Part shown: in pieces, positions 26,714-35,627 of the stretch | How the letters are laid out: each line of letters begins with the position of its first letter | Position numbering within the stretch: position 1 is the first letter of the stretch | Assembly: GCA_014654775.1 (NCBI GenBank) | Contig: JACVZW010000014.1 | Location: forward strand, 31,403-95,402 | Source of the DNA: Paracoccaceae bacterium | Lineage (GTDB): Bacteria > Pseudomonadota > Alphaproteobacteria > Rhodobacterales > Rhodobacteraceae | Direction: 5' to 3' | DNA length: 64,000 nucleotides | The notes under the pieces: generated by a model | Told to the model about the DNA's origin: nothing | The model's input: the letters and a program-made list of their open reading frames with translations, nothing else | Database searches by the model: none | Position numbers and translations under genes: made by a program

Positions 26714-28704
26714 CCATCGTAGAAGCCAGCCTCGCCGACCTGCAGGCCGCCTTGGCGCAGGGCAAGACCACCTCCGTCGCCCTGACCGCCGCCTATCTCA
26801 CGCGCATCGCGGCGCTGGATCGGCAGGGGCCGCGCCTGAACGCCGTGCCGATCCTGAACCCCGCGATGTTCGACGACGCCCGCGCCTCGGACCTGCGCCG
26901 CGCGCGGGGGGAAAGCCTCGGCCCCCTCGACGGCATCCCCTACAGCGCCAAGAACAGCTACAAGGCGCGCGGGCTGACCGTCGCCTCCGGTTCTCCCGCC
27001 TTTGAGGGTCTGGTGGCCACCGATGACGCCTTCGCCATCGCCCGCCTGCGCGCGGCGGGCGCGGTGCTGGTGGGGCTGACCAACATGCCGCCCATGGCCA
27101 ACGGGGGGATGCAGCGCGGCGTCTATGGCCGCGCGGAAAGCCCCTATAACGCCGATTACCTGACCGCCGCCTATGCCTCGGGCTCCTCCAACGGATCGGG
27201 CACGGCGACGGCGGCCAGTTTCGCCGCCTTCGGTCTGGGCGAAGAAACATGGTCCTCGGGCCGCGCGCCCGCCGCCAATAACGGGCTTTGCGCCTATACC
27301 CCCTCGCGTGGGGTGATCTCGGTCCGGGGCAACTGGCCGCTTGTGCCAACGATGGATGTGGTCGTGCCCCACACCCGCACGATGGCCGACATGCTGGCGC
27401 TGCTTGACATCCTCGTGGCCGACGATCCCGAAACGCGCGGCGATCTGTGGCGCAGCCAGCCTTGGGTGACGATCCCCAAGGCATCGGACATCCGCCCGCC
27501 CTCCTACCCCGCACTGGCCAGAAATGCCTCGCTCAAAGGCAAGCGCATCGCCGTGCCCGCCATGTACATCAACGCCGACCCCCTTGCCGGCACCGCCGAA
27601 AACCCCGGCATCGGCGGGCCGACGGGGCAGCGCATCCACACCCGCCCCTCCATCCTCGCCCTCTGGGAACAGGCGCGGCAGGCACTTGAAGACGCAGGCG
27701 CCACCGTCATCGTCACCGATTTCCCCGTCATCACGCATTACGAAGGCGACCGTCCCGGCGCGCCCACGATCCGCACGCGCGGCCTCGTCCCGCCCGCCTA
27801 TTTCAAACGCGAGATCGTCGATCTGTCGGTCTGGTCATGGGACGACTTCCTCGCCGCCAATGGCGACCCCACTCTCAACCGCCTTGCGCAGGTGGACGGC
27901 TCGAAAATCTTCCCCTTGCCCAAGGGCGCGCTGCCCGATCGCTATGACGGGTTCGACGACGATATCGGCACCTACCCCGCCTTCGCCCGTGCCAACCCAC
28001 CGGGCGACTTCCGCGATATCCCCCACCTCGGCGACGGCTTCCGCGCGCTAGAAGAAACCCGCCGCATCGATCTGGAGTCGTGGATGGACACCCACGCCCT
28101 CGATGCCGTGGTCTTCCCCGCCGTGGCCGATATCGGCCCCGCCGATGCCGACACGAACCCCGCCTCTTTCGACAAGGCTTGGGCGAATGGCGTCTGGGTG
28201 GCGAATGGCAACCTCGCCATCCGGCATCTGGGCATCCCCACTGTCACCGTCCCGATGGGGATCATGGACGACACCGGCATGCCCGCCGGCCTGACCTTCG
28301 CAGGGCGCGGCTGGGATGACAGCGCCCTCCTTCAACTCGCCTGCGCGTTTGAGGCGACGGGGCATTACCGCCATCCCCCGCCGCGCACCCCCGACCTGCC
28401 GCCCCTGCCCGTGGCGAAAGGCGACACCGTCACACCCGCCCCGCGCCTGACCGCAACGCTGCACCCCCTCCCCGGGGGGATGGATCGGCTGACCCTGCAC
28501 TGGCAGGCCGCCACACCCCTGATCCACCTCTCCGTGGACGGCACCGCGCTGCCTTTGCCGAATGGTGACAGCCTCACCCTCGACCTGCCGCGCAACACCC
28601 ATGTCCATAGCGAATGGCAACCGCCCTACCCACCCCTCGCCATCGCCCTCTTCGCCGATGGCACCGCCGCCTTCGCCGAAGGCCACATGGCGGCAGGGAC
28701 ATGA
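26710..28704 (+). CDS. Amidase-signature hydrolase with C-terminal extension
   Basis: Amidase of 664 residues, longer than the usual 470-550. The catalytic lysine is in YSAKNSY (about residue 79), and the Ser-cisSer-Ser region is spread over ASGSSNGSGTA and ETWSSGRAPA, a variant of the more usual GGSSGGS and TGGS forms. A C-terminal part of about 100 residues after RTPDLPPL has no recognised domain and may be a beta-rich add-on. It overlaps the agmatine-deiminase-family gene by 4 bases and precedes the SDR gene by 1 base, so they are one operon. Likely substrate: the amide or carbamoyl product of the upstream enzyme. Confidence 0.84.
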   Translation: MTIVEASLADLQAALAQGKTTSVALTAAYLTRIAALDRQGPRLNAVPILNPAMFDDARASDLRRARGESLGPLDGIPYSAKNSYKARGLTVASGSPAFEGLVATDDAFAIARLRAAGAVLVGLTNMPPMANGGMQRGVYGRAESPYNADYLTAAYASGSSNGSGTATAASFAAFGLGEETWSSGRAPAANNGLCAYTPSRGVISVRGNWPLVPTMDVVVPHTRTMADMLALLDILVADDPETRGDLWRSQPWVTIPKASDIRPPSYPALARNASLKGKRIAVPAMYINADPLAGTAENPGIGGPTGQRIHTRPSILALWEQARQALEDAGATVIVTDFPVITHYEGDRPGAPTIRTRGLVPPAYFKREIVDLSVWSWDDFLAANGDPTLNRLAQVDGSKIFPLPKGALPDRYDGFDDDIGTYPAFARANPPGDFRDIPHLGDGFRALEETRRIDLESWMDTHALDAVVFPAVADIGPADADTNPASFDKAWANGVWVANGNLAIRHLGIPTVTVPMGIMDDTGMPAGLTFAGRGWDDSALLQLACAFEATGHYRHPPPRTPDLPPLPVAKGDTVTPAPRLTATLHPLPGGMDRLTLHWQAATPLIHLSVDGTALPLPNGDSLTLDLPRNTHVHSEWQPPYPPLAIALFADGTAAFAEGHMAAGT

Positions 28705-28705
28705 G

Positions 28706-29461
28706 ATGAGCCTTGCCCTTTTCGATCTCACCGGACGCACCGCCTTGATCACCGGCGGCTCGCAGGGCATCGGCTTCGCCCTCGCCCAAGGCCTTGCTGC
28801 CGCCGGGGCGCAAGTCATCCTCAACGGGCGCGACCCTGCGAAACTCGCCGCCGCAGCCGCCCGCATCCCGGGCGCCGCGACCCTGCCCTTCGACGTGACC
28901 GACCACGCCGCCACCCGCGCCGCCATCGATGGGCTGGAAGCCCAAGGCACAGCCCTCGACATCCTCGTGAACAATGCGGGCATCCAGCACCGCGCACCCT
29001 TAGAGGATTTCCCGCCCGACGCCTTTGAACGCCTTCTGCAGACCAATATCGCCAGCGTCTTTCACGCAGGGCAAGCCGCCGCCCGCCACATGATCGCCCG
29101 GGGCCGGGGCCGCATCATCAACATCGCCTCTGTGCAATCGGCCCTCGCCCGCCCTTCCATCGCCCCCTACACCGCCACCAAAGGCGCCGTCGCCAACCTG
29201 ACCAAGGGCATGGCCACAGATTGGGCCCGCCACGGGCTGACCTGCAACGCCATCGCCCCGGGCTATTTCGACACGCCGCTGAATGCCGCCCTCGTCGCCG
29301 ATCCAGCCTTCACCGCATGGCTGGAAAACCGCACCCCCGCCCGCCGCTGGGGCAGGGTGGAGGAATTGCAGGGCGCCTGCATCTTCCTCGCCTCCGACGC
29401 CGCCAGTTTCGTGAACGGTCACATCCTTTATGTCGATGGCGGCATCACCGCCTCGCTCTAG
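28706..29461 (+). CDS. Short-chain dehydrogenase/reductase
   Basis: Oxidoreductase of 251 residues with the classical cofactor motif TGGSQGIG, NNAG, and the catalytic Tyr-Lys pair in YTATKGAV after the serine of IASVQS. It most resembles gluconate-5-dehydrogenase-type SDRs. Start at 28706 is one base past the amidase stop, with no strong separate ribosome site, so translation is probably coupled. It may oxidise or reduce an alcohol or sugar-acid intermediate linked to the kinase at 23439; the substrate is open. The 3' end is 8 bases from the convergent kinase gene. Confidence 0.88.
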   Translation: MSLALFDLTGRTALITGGSQGIGFALAQGLAAAGAQVILNGRDPAKLAAAAARIPGAATLPFDVTDHAATRAAIDGLEAQGTALDILVNNAGIQHRAPLEDFPPDAFERLLQTNIASVFHAGQAAARHMIARGRGRIINIASVQSALARPSIAPYTATKGAVANLTKGMATDWARHGLTCNAIAPGYFDTPLNAALVADPAFTAWLENRTPARRWGRVEELQGACIFLASDAASFVNGHILYVDGGITASL

Positions 29462-29469
29462 GCACCCGC

Positions 29470-31557
29470 TCAGGCCTTCCCGCGCAGCATCCCCGAGACG
29501 GCCTTCATCAGATCGGCCCGCAGGATGGGTTTCGCCAGATGGGTGCCGAACCCGCCCGTGACATATTCCAACACCTGTTGCGGCATGACGTTGGCGGTCA
29601 CCGCGACGGCAGGCACCTCGTCCAGACCCGCCGCCTCTTCCATCGCGCGGATCTCCCGCAAGGCGGTCAGCCCGTCCTTCACCGGCATGCGGATATCCAG
29701 CAGCAGCAGATCAAAGGGCCGCGCCTCGGCCTGCGCCGCTTGCCAGGCCGCCACCACCTCATCCCCATCCTGCGCCCCGACAATCTCCACCCCGGTGGGC
29801 ACAAGCATTTCCTTCAGCACCATCAGGTTGGTCTGGTTGTCATCGGCGATCAGCACCCGCTTGTCCTTCAGCCAGTCCGTATCGGCGGCCAAAGACTCCG
29901 GTTGCGACACTTCCATCGCCGGGTCCACCTCGGGCAGCGGCAGGGTTACCCGCACTGTCGTCCCGCTGCCCAGCTCGCTTTCGATTTCGATCGTCCCGCC
30001 CATCAGATGCACCAGCTGCCGCACGATCGACAGGCCCAGCCCCGTGCCCCCAAAGCGGCGCGCGATGGAGCTTTCCGCCTGCTCAAAGCTTTCGAACACC
30101 CGCTTGACCTGCGCCGGGTTCATGCCAATGCCCGAGTCCGTCACCTCGATCAGAACGGGGCGGCCTGGCTTGCAGGACACGATCACCCGCACATCGCCAC
30201 TTTCGGTGAACTTGATCGCGTTGCTCAAAAGGTTGTTCAGCACCTGCGTCAGACGGTGGGGATCGCCCAGACGCGCCTTCGACTTGCCGCCGCTGCACAG
30301 CACCTCGAAATCCAGCGCCTTTTCCTCGGCCTTCACCCGGTGCAGCGCCTCGATCCCGAAAATCAGGTCGGGCACCCGGATCGGCACCTGATCCAGCGTC
30401 ATCTTTCCCGCCTCGATCTTCGACATGTCGAGGATGGAATTCAGCACCGCCAGCAAGGTTTCCCCCGATTGCTGAATGGTGGCCACCATGCGCTTCTTCT
30501 CGGGTGTCGTGACCATGCTCTGCAGCACTTCCGCCATCCCCAGCACACCGTTCAGCGGCGTGCGGATCTCGTGGCTCATATTGGCGAGGAAATCAGATTT
30601 CGCCCGGCTCACCTCTTCCGCCTTCTGCCGCGCCTCCTCGATCCGCTGGGTGGCGGCGACGCGTTCGGTGATGTCCTCAACGGCACAGACGACGGCGACG
30701 GGGCCTTCCACCCCCGCCAATGGCGAGGCGTTGATGGACAGGATATGCCGCTGTCCATCCGGCCATGTGATCGTATGGCGCACGTCGCGCACCGGTTTGC
30801 CATCCCGCAGCACCCGCGCGACCGGCAGGTCATCGACAGAGAAGTCGCCCCCTTCGACATTCTCGATCTGCCAGCGCGAATCGTCGAACTGGCGATGCGT
30901 GATCTCGGCCTCCGACAGGCCCAACACGCGGCGGCACTCCCGATTGGTCAGGGTGATCCGCCCCTGACGGTTCACCGACAGCACCGCGACCGGCACCGTC
31001 TCAAGGATATTGGCCAACTGATCGCGTTCATTGGCAAGGTCGCGCCGGACCGTCTCCAGCGCCTGCGCCATTGATGTCAGGCGCAACTGATCGTTCACGC
31101 TGCGTCCCAGCCGCTCCAGCGTGTCGATATCCTCGTCCGTCCAACTGCGCGGGACATGGTCGATGGCGCAGAAGGACCCGATCGTTTCACCCGTATCAGC
31201 GATGACCGGCACGCCCAGATAGGCGACGACACCCAGCAGATCGATCACCGGATTGCCCATCACCCGGCTGTCCTCGCGCGCATTCGTCACGCTCAGCGGC
31301 TTGCGCCCTTCCACCACCAAGCGGCAAAAGGATTGGTCAAGCGGCGTCTGCCGCGTCACCGCCCAGGGCTGTGGCAAGCCGCACTGGCTTTTGAAGAATT
31401 GCCGCTCCCCTTCGAAATCGATGATCGACACCAGCGACACGGGCGCCTTCATCAGGCGCGAGGCCAGCCGCGTGAAATTGTCGAAAACATCCTCGGGCGC
31501 GGTATCAAGCAGGGCACGGGCGGCAGGGACTGTCGGGCTTTCGAACAGGACGTTCAA
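29470..31557 (-). CDS. Hybrid sensor histidine kinase (GAF-PAS-HisKA-HATPase-REC)
   Basis: Cytosolic-looking hybrid kinase of 695 residues. Domains in order: GAF (about 20-165), a short linker helix, PAS (about 180-300), HisKA with SHEIRTP (H329), ATP-binding domain with NLLSNAIKF, DSGIGM and GGTGLGLSI, and a receiver (about 567-690) with the phospho-accepting D621 and K676. No membrane helices are evident. The start is a TTG at 31557 with GGAGG 9 bases upstream; the longer frame has no better start. The receiver lacks an HPt partner within the protein, so phosphate must pass to a separate HPt, perhaps that at 19625. Confidence 0.88.
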   Translation of the reverse strand: MNVLFESPTVPAARALLDTAPEDVFDNFTRLASRLMKAPVSLVSIIDFEGERQFFKSQCGLPQPWAVTRQTPLDQSFCRLVVEGRKPLSVTNAREDSRVMGNPVIDLLGVVAYLGVPVIADTGETIGSFCAIDHVPRSWTDEDIDTLERLGRSVNDQLRLTSMAQALETVRRDLANERDQLANILETVPVAVLSVNRQGRITLTNRECRRVLGLSEAEITHRQFDDSRWQIENVEGGDFSVDDLPVARVLRDGKPVRDVRHTITWPDGQRHILSINASPLAGVEGPVAVVCAVEDITERVAATQRIEEARQKAEEVSRAKSDFLANMSHEIRTPLNGVLGMAEVLQSMVTTPEKKRMVATIQQSGETLLAVLNSILDMSKIEAGKMTLDQVPIRVPDLIFGIEALHRVKAEEKALDFEVLCSGGKSKARLGDPHRLTQVLNNLLSNAIKFTESGDVRVIVSCKPGRPVLIEVTDSGIGMNPAQVKRVFESFEQAESSIARRFGGTGLGLSIVRQLVHLMGGTIEIESELGSGTTVRVTLPLPEVDPAMEVSQPESLAADTDWLKDKRVLIADDNQTNLMVLKEMLVPTGVEIVGAQDGDEVVAAWQAAQAEARPFDLLLLDIRMPVKDGLTALREIRAMEEAAGLDEVPAVAVTANVMPQQVLEYVTGGFGTHLAKPILRADLMKAVSGMLRGKA

Positions 31558-31801
31558 TACAGATGACCTCCGCTGTTTCACTGATCCGCCCCGATGGAAC
31601 TGCCGGAACAGTCCTCCACAGGAGTCGCCCCGAAAACCGCAAGCGGCCCCGGAATGAAGTGAAACGGGAGGGAAATGATTTAATTTAGAGATGCCTTTTT
31701 CTGCCCCACCGATGACACTCGAGAACCGTTGAAAGCGGTGGGGGGACTTGCCTCCAAGGGCACCGAGCAAAAGACGGTTACGACCCCCACAAACCATGCC
31801 T

Positions 31802-32035
31802 CTACGCTGGTCGGTACCCTCTCCGCTCCTTCCTCTGCTGCCAAATGCGCAGCATGACTTCCCCCTCTGACTGCTGAACAAGCACCGTTTCTTGCCAGCG
31901 CCCCTTGGTCCCAATCCGCCCCCAGCGCCGGATCAGGACCACCTCACCAAAGAGCGTTCGGCAAAGCTCCAGACTGTAGAACCGCGCCATGTTCCGGGCG
32001 GGATCGTATCGCAGAAGATGAACAGACTGGCTCAT
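31802..32035 (-). CDS. WGR-domain protein
   Basis: Short protein of 77 residues made almost entirely of a WGR domain: YDPARNMARFYSLEL followed by RRWGRIGTKGR carry the Trp-Gly-Arg core. WGR domains bind nucleic acid in PARP and other proteins, and stand-alone copies are common on alphaproteobacterial plasmids. The start at 32035 was taken because it gives the family's usual length; an upstream ATG at 32071 adds a poorly conserved tail. It lies next to the replicon genes. Its function is not known. Confidence 0.75.
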   Translation of the reverse strand: MSQSVHLLRYDPARNMARFYSLELCRTLFGEVVLIRRWGRIGTKGRWQETVLVQQSEGEVMLRIWQQRKERRGYRPA

Positions 32036-32119
32036 GGCACGAGTCTGGCTGTCACCCGCTCTCAGGTCCAATTCTGTTTCTGAATCAGTCCCGTACGGTC
32101 GATTCCTTCGCGTGATGAT

Positions 32120-33157
32120 CTAAACGGCCGCCGTCCAAATGCGATACCGCCCTTGCCCCGTGATCTCGCGGATCAGTCCCCGCGCGACCAGCAGGTCAAG
32201 GTTCCTCTGGACGGCGGCACGGCTGGCGCGGGTATGCTCATCCGCCATCGGCGCTGACACCATGGGCCAGCGCGCAAAGACCTTGACCAATTCGCCGGGC
32301 GTCCGGCCCGAGCAATCCTTCAGCACCTCGACCGAGCGCTCTTCCCAATCCGCCATCCGATCGATCAGCATAAGCGCCGAAAGCGACGCCTGCTCTGCCC
32401 CGCGGTAAAAGGCCGCCAGCCGCGCCGCAATCGCCCCCTGCCCTCGCAACGCAGTGCCGCTGCCCAAGGCGAGCGGCAGGAACAGCGCCCCACGGCCGAG
32501 CGTCTCACCGGCAAGGCGGGCTGCCGCCACGCCGCCTTCGATATCCCGTGCGCCACGTTCGGCACCCGCCATCTTCCAGGCGTGGAACAGAAAGGCCGCC
32601 TGCGTGATCGGATGGAGCGCCTCGGTTCCCATCATCGTTTCTGCCAGATCGAGGACAGCATCACCCTCAAAGCCGAAGAACGCCGAGAGACCTGCCGCCC
32701 ATCCCCCCTGCCCTTGCACCTTGCCCGCGCCTGTCAGGCGCCGAACGCCCCAAGCGAATTGGCCAAGGATTGCGGCATCATCGCCCGCGCCGATGCGGAG
32801 GGAGAAAAAGAGTGCAAGCCGCTCCAGCCCGATCCGCGACCCAGAAAGCCAGCCAAGATCGGCGACCTCCTGCAAAGCCAGACGCAAACCCATCCCCTCC
32901 CCTGCCATGGCAAGACGGGCGTCAAGCCTGCCAAAAGCAAGGCAGGCGGCGGCAAGGTCACCGCTCAGCGTGCCTTGGGCCTTAAGCCATTCCTCAGGAT
33001 CGAAGAGACTGCCGCGTCCCGCGCGTCGTCCCGTAGGCGGCGCGACCTCAGGCGCAGGGTCCTCCGGAAGAAACCAGTCCTCCTCCTGCTCCGCCGCATC
33101 GTAGAGCGACGGGGGCAAAGACAGTTCTTCCAAGTTAAACTTTGGGATGCGCGCCAT
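32120..33157 (-). CDS. DUF1612/HTH_13-type plasmid-associated regulator
   Basis: Protein of 345 residues resembling the RHE_PE00001-type family that carries a DUF1612 domain (around 70-190: LAFGRLDARL, DLGWLSGSRIGLERL) and a C-terminal winged helix-turn-helix ending in the family hallmark GLIREITGQGRYRIW. Members are found near replication genes of rhizobial and rhodobacteral plasmids. The ATG at 33157 fits a leaderless message: it lies exactly 7 bases after the -10 box. It diverges from the recombinase gene and may control itself through palindromes at its promoter. The exact role is unknown. Confidence 0.7.
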   Translation of the reverse strand: MARIPKFNLEELSLPPSLYDAAEQEEDWFLPEDPAPEVAPPTGRRAGRGSLFDPEEWLKAQGTLSGDLAAACLAFGRLDARLAMAGEGMGLRLALQEVADLGWLSGSRIGLERLALFFSLRIGAGDDAAILGQFAWGVRRLTGAGKVQGQGGWAAGLSAFFGFEGDAVLDLAETMMGTEALHPITQAAFLFHAWKMAGAERGARDIEGGVAAARLAGETLGRGALFLPLALGSGTALRGQGAIAARLAAFYRGAEQASLSALMLIDRMADWEERSVEVLKDCSGRTPGELVKVFARWPMVSAPMADEHTRASRAAVQRNLDLLVARGLIREITGQGRYRIWTAAV

Positions 33158-33193
33158 AATGCGCATTATCAGATAATTTTGCACAGCACCCAA
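33156..33193 (-). promoter_or_regulatory. Promoter of the DUF1612 gene with overlapping palindromes
   Basis: On the minus strand TTGGGT (33193-33188), a 17-base spacer and GATAAT (33170-33165) make a good promoter with no room for a ribosome site before the ATG at 33157. Two palindromes cover the -10 and the start: ATAATGCGCATTAT (33156-33169) and ATTATCAGATAAT (33165-33177, symmetric except the centre). They look like operator sites, possibly autoregulatory. Confidence 0.6.
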
Positions 33194-33219
33194 GTGTTTT
33201 CGGTGGTGCCGAACAACAC
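33194..33219 (+). other. Hairpin in the divergent spacer before the recombinase gene
   Basis: GTGTTTTCGG and CCGAACAACAC pair around TGGTG with one bulged base. It lies 20 bases before the recombinase start, in its likely untranslated leader, and could affect its translation. No known element matches. Confidence 0.35.
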
Positions 33220-33238
33220 GCGATAAGGTGCAGTTATC

Positions 33239-34366
33239 ATGTCTTGTCTAATCCCGCGGAATATGGCCTCCTTCCCCCGCGAAACATGGCCGGCACGCCC
33301 TGAAATGACCCTACCGCACCACCCATCCGCACCCCCTACCCTGTCGCGTCTGACGCCCGCCGACGAGGCTGCGCTGGAAGACCTGTTCCGCCGTGGGACG
33401 CCGGACAACACACGCCGCGCCTATGAAACCGACCTCGCCTACATCGCGGCGTGGAAGCGTCTCTCCTTCGGGGGCGCGCTGGACTGGCCCGAAGCGCCCG
33501 ATGTCGCGCTGCGCTTCATCCTCGACCATTCCCGCGATTTCACCCGCACCTCCGCCACCGACCCGTCCCGTCAGGTTGCCGAGGCGCTCATCGCCTTTGG
33601 CCAGCGCCGCTCGCTCGACTGCCCTGCCCCGTCCACCCTCGACCGCCGTATCGCCACATGGCGCGCGCTGCACCGGATGCGCGACCTGCCCAGCCCCTTC
33701 GACGCGCCCTTGGTCAAACAGGCCCGCACCAAGGCCCGCAAGGCCGCCGCCCGCCCCCCTGCGCCCAAGTCGCAGAACCCAGTGACGCGCGATGTCTTGA
33801 AGCAACTGCTCGATGCCAGCGAACCCGGCCTGCGCGGGTTGCGCGACCGCGCGATCCTTCTTCTTGGATGGAGTTCAGGCGGACGGCGACGATCCGAGAT
33901 CGTCTCCTTCAATGTCGAGGACCTCGACCTGACCGAATTCGACGCGCGCGGCATTGTCTGGTTGCGGCTTCTGGGCACCAAGACCACCGCCAAAGGCAAG
34001 ACACCCCGCCTTGTCCTGACGGGCACCGCCGCCCGGGCTGTGGTCGCATGGGTCGATGCCGCCGCGCTCACCTCCGGCCCGCTCTTCCGCAAGATCACCG
34101 CGCAGGAAACGCTCCTCCAGCGCCGCCTCACCGCCGATGCCGTGGCCCAGATCCTCCGCCGTCTGGTCACCACCGCCGGCCTGCCCGAAGGCTTCGCCTC
34201 GCCCCACGGCCTCCGCTCCGGCTTCCTGACACAGGCCGCGCTGGACGGCGCGCCGCTACAGGCGGCAATGCGATTGTCCCTGCACCGCTCGGCGGCGCAG
34301 GCGCAGAAATACTATGCCGATGTGGATGTCGCCGACAATCCGGCGGCAGGCCTTTTCGATCACTGA
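33239..34366 (+). CDS. Tyrosine recombinase / integrase (XerC/XerD-like)
   Basis: Site-specific recombinase of up to 375 residues. The C-terminal catalytic domain shows the arginine in SGGRRRSEIVSF (about 217), the HGLR box (H323, R326), the second histidine in SLHRSAA (H349) and the tyrosine nucleophile in QKYYADVD (about 358). All the catalytic residues are present, so it should be active. AAGGTG lies 8 bases before the start shown; internal ATGs at 33263 or 33305 are alternatives. Beside the replicon genes, it most likely resolves plasmid multimers rather than acting as a phage integrase; no att repeats are seen. Confidence 0.84.
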   Translation: MSCLIPRNMASFPRETWPARPEMTLPHHPSAPPTLSRLTPADEAALEDLFRRGTPDNTRRAYETDLAYIAAWKRLSFGGALDWPEAPDVALRFILDHSRDFTRTSATDPSRQVAEALIAFGQRRSLDCPAPSTLDRRIATWRALHRMRDLPSPFDAPLVKQARTKARKAAARPPAPKSQNPVTRDVLKQLLDASEPGLRGLRDRAILLLGWSSGGRRRSEIVSFNVEDLDLTEFDARGIVWLRLLGTKTTAKGKTPRLVLTGTAARAVVAWVDAAALTSGPLFRKITAQETLLQRRLTADAVAQILRRLVTTAGLPEGFASPHGLRSGFLTQAALDGAPLQAAMRLSLHRSAAQAQKYYADVDVADNPAAGLFDH

Positions 34367-34382
34367 GAGCCGCTCAACACCG

Positions 34383-34402
34383 GATTTCCCCGCGGGGAAA
34401 TC
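34383..34402. repeat. Perfect 20-bp palindrome, candidate ParB-binding site 1
   Basis: GATTTCCCCGCGGGGAAATC is a perfect palindrome just downstream of the recombinase gene and 155 bases from the 3' end of parB. Its core TTCCCCGCGGGGAA recurs in parA and in a variant form at 34511. Such sites near parAB are candidate centromeres. Confidence 0.6.
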
Positions 34403-34503
34403 GCCCCCCCAAGGGCGTTGCGACCGTGCGCTGCGTGCCCACAGTTTGCTGCACAGAATACGGCACAAAACAGGGCACAGCCGTTTTCGGCCAAACCATT
34501 GAA

Positions 34504-34535
34504 AAAGGGCGCTTCCCCGCAGGGAAACGCCCTTT
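34504..34535. terminator. 32-base near-perfect inverted repeat; terminator-like and candidate ParB site 2
   Basis: AAAGGGCG and CGCCCTTT flank a TTCCCCGCAGGGAA-like core, giving a stem of 16 positions with two mismatches. It sits between the convergent recombinase and parB genes, where a two-way terminator would be expected, but its core matches the palindromes at 34383 and 35934. Both functions are possible. Confidence 0.5.
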
Positions 34536-34556
34536 CACGCAGCAAAGCCCCCGCCC

Positions 34557-35627
34557 CTAGTCCAGCGCCGCGAAAAACGCCTTCACCGCCTCTTCCAGCC
34601 GCCGCCGATCCAGCGTGGAAAAGTCGCGGTCCAGCCGCAACTCCACCTTCCCCGCCGCCGCCGTGCACTTCACCACGCCCGCCGCCGTCGGCATCCGCAG
34701 CACCGTCTTTCCGCGCGGATCGGCGGCCTTGGGCGGCGCGGATCGCGCCGTGGCCTCGCCATCGACAAAGCGACGCAGGATCGTCAACTCCTCCTCCGCC
34801 GTCCGCACCCCGGGGCCAAGCATCCGCACCAGGGCCGCCACCGCCTCGGGCCCGTCATCGATCCGGCTTGCCAAGGACAGGCCAAGCGCGCGCGGGATCG
34901 CCTCGGGATGCGCCAGCACCGTCTCCAGCGCCGTCATCAAAAACGCAAAGCGCCGGACATAGCTGCGCTTCTGCGGATTGGCCGAGGCGAACAGCAGGTT
35001 CACCGCCTCATCCAGATCGCGGCACCCCGTCGCCTCGTCATCGGCATAGGCAAGGGCCAGCTGCGCCATCTCGGCGAAACTGATGTCCTTGCGGACCATG
35101 TTCTCGTCCACCATCCGGCGGTACAGGCTGTCCAGCGTCTCGCCCTTGGCCATCAATCCGGCGGGGATACGCGCATAGGCCTCATCCCCCGTCTCGGCCA
35201 GCAATTCCCGATAGGCCGACAGCCGCCGCCAGCCCTGCACCAGCTCATACCGCCCCTCGCCCACCTGCTCGACCCGGATCGGGTTCGACAGGCCCACCGC
35301 CCGGATAGAGGCTTTCAATTCAAACAGATCGTCATCCAACCGACGCGACCGATCCCGGATCAGCTTGCCCGCATGCACCTGCTCCAGCGGGATCATATCC
35401 ACCACCAGACCCAGTTTCTTCAGCCGCACGAATTCATGCGCCAACGCATCATTCTCGGCCCGGATCGCGCTTTCCGCCGCCTGCCTCTGGCGCAGAGACT
35501 CGGCATTCTCGCCAATCGCGGTCGCCATCGGCCCGCGCCGCAACCCCTCGCCCGACGATTTCACTTCGGGCGCCGGGGTGTCATCCTCGGGAAGGTCGAT
35601 GTCGAACATCCGCCGCTTCTTCGTCAT
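34557..35627 (-). CDS. parB: ParB-family partition protein
   Basis: DNA-binding partition protein of 356 residues. The ParB/Spo0J nuclease-like N-terminal domain shows MIPLEQVHAGKLIRDRSRR and NPIRVEQVGEGRYELVQGWRRL (around 100-150; the GYELV..GWRR-type motif), followed by a central helix-turn-helix (EMAQLALAYADDEATG...) and a C-terminal dimerisation region. It overlaps parA by ATGA and is second in the operon. It should bind centromere palindromes and activate ParA ATPase; the candidate sites lie at 34383, 34504 and 35934. Confidence 0.9.
   Translation of the reverse strand: MTKKRRMFDIDLPEDDTPAPEVKSSGEGLRRGPMATAIGENAESLRQRQAAESAIRAENDALAHEFVRLKKLGLVVDMIPLEQVHAGKLIRDRSRRLDDDLFELKASIRAVGLSNPIRVEQVGEGRYELVQGWRRLSAYRELLAETGDEAYARIPAGLMAKGETLDSLYRRMVDENMVRKDISFAEMAQLALAYADDEATGCRDLDEAVNLLFASANPQKRSYVRRFAFLMTALETVLAHPEAIPRALGLSLASRIDDGPEAVAALVRMLGPGVRTAEEELTILRRFVDGEATARSAPPKAADPRGKTVLRMPTAAGVVKCTAAAGKVELRLDRDFSTLDRRRLEEAVKAFFAALD

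Noticed and set aside
33239..34366. Phage or genomic-island integrase
   Set aside because: No adjacent tRNA, att-like direct repeats or phage genes; it lies beside replication and partition genes.
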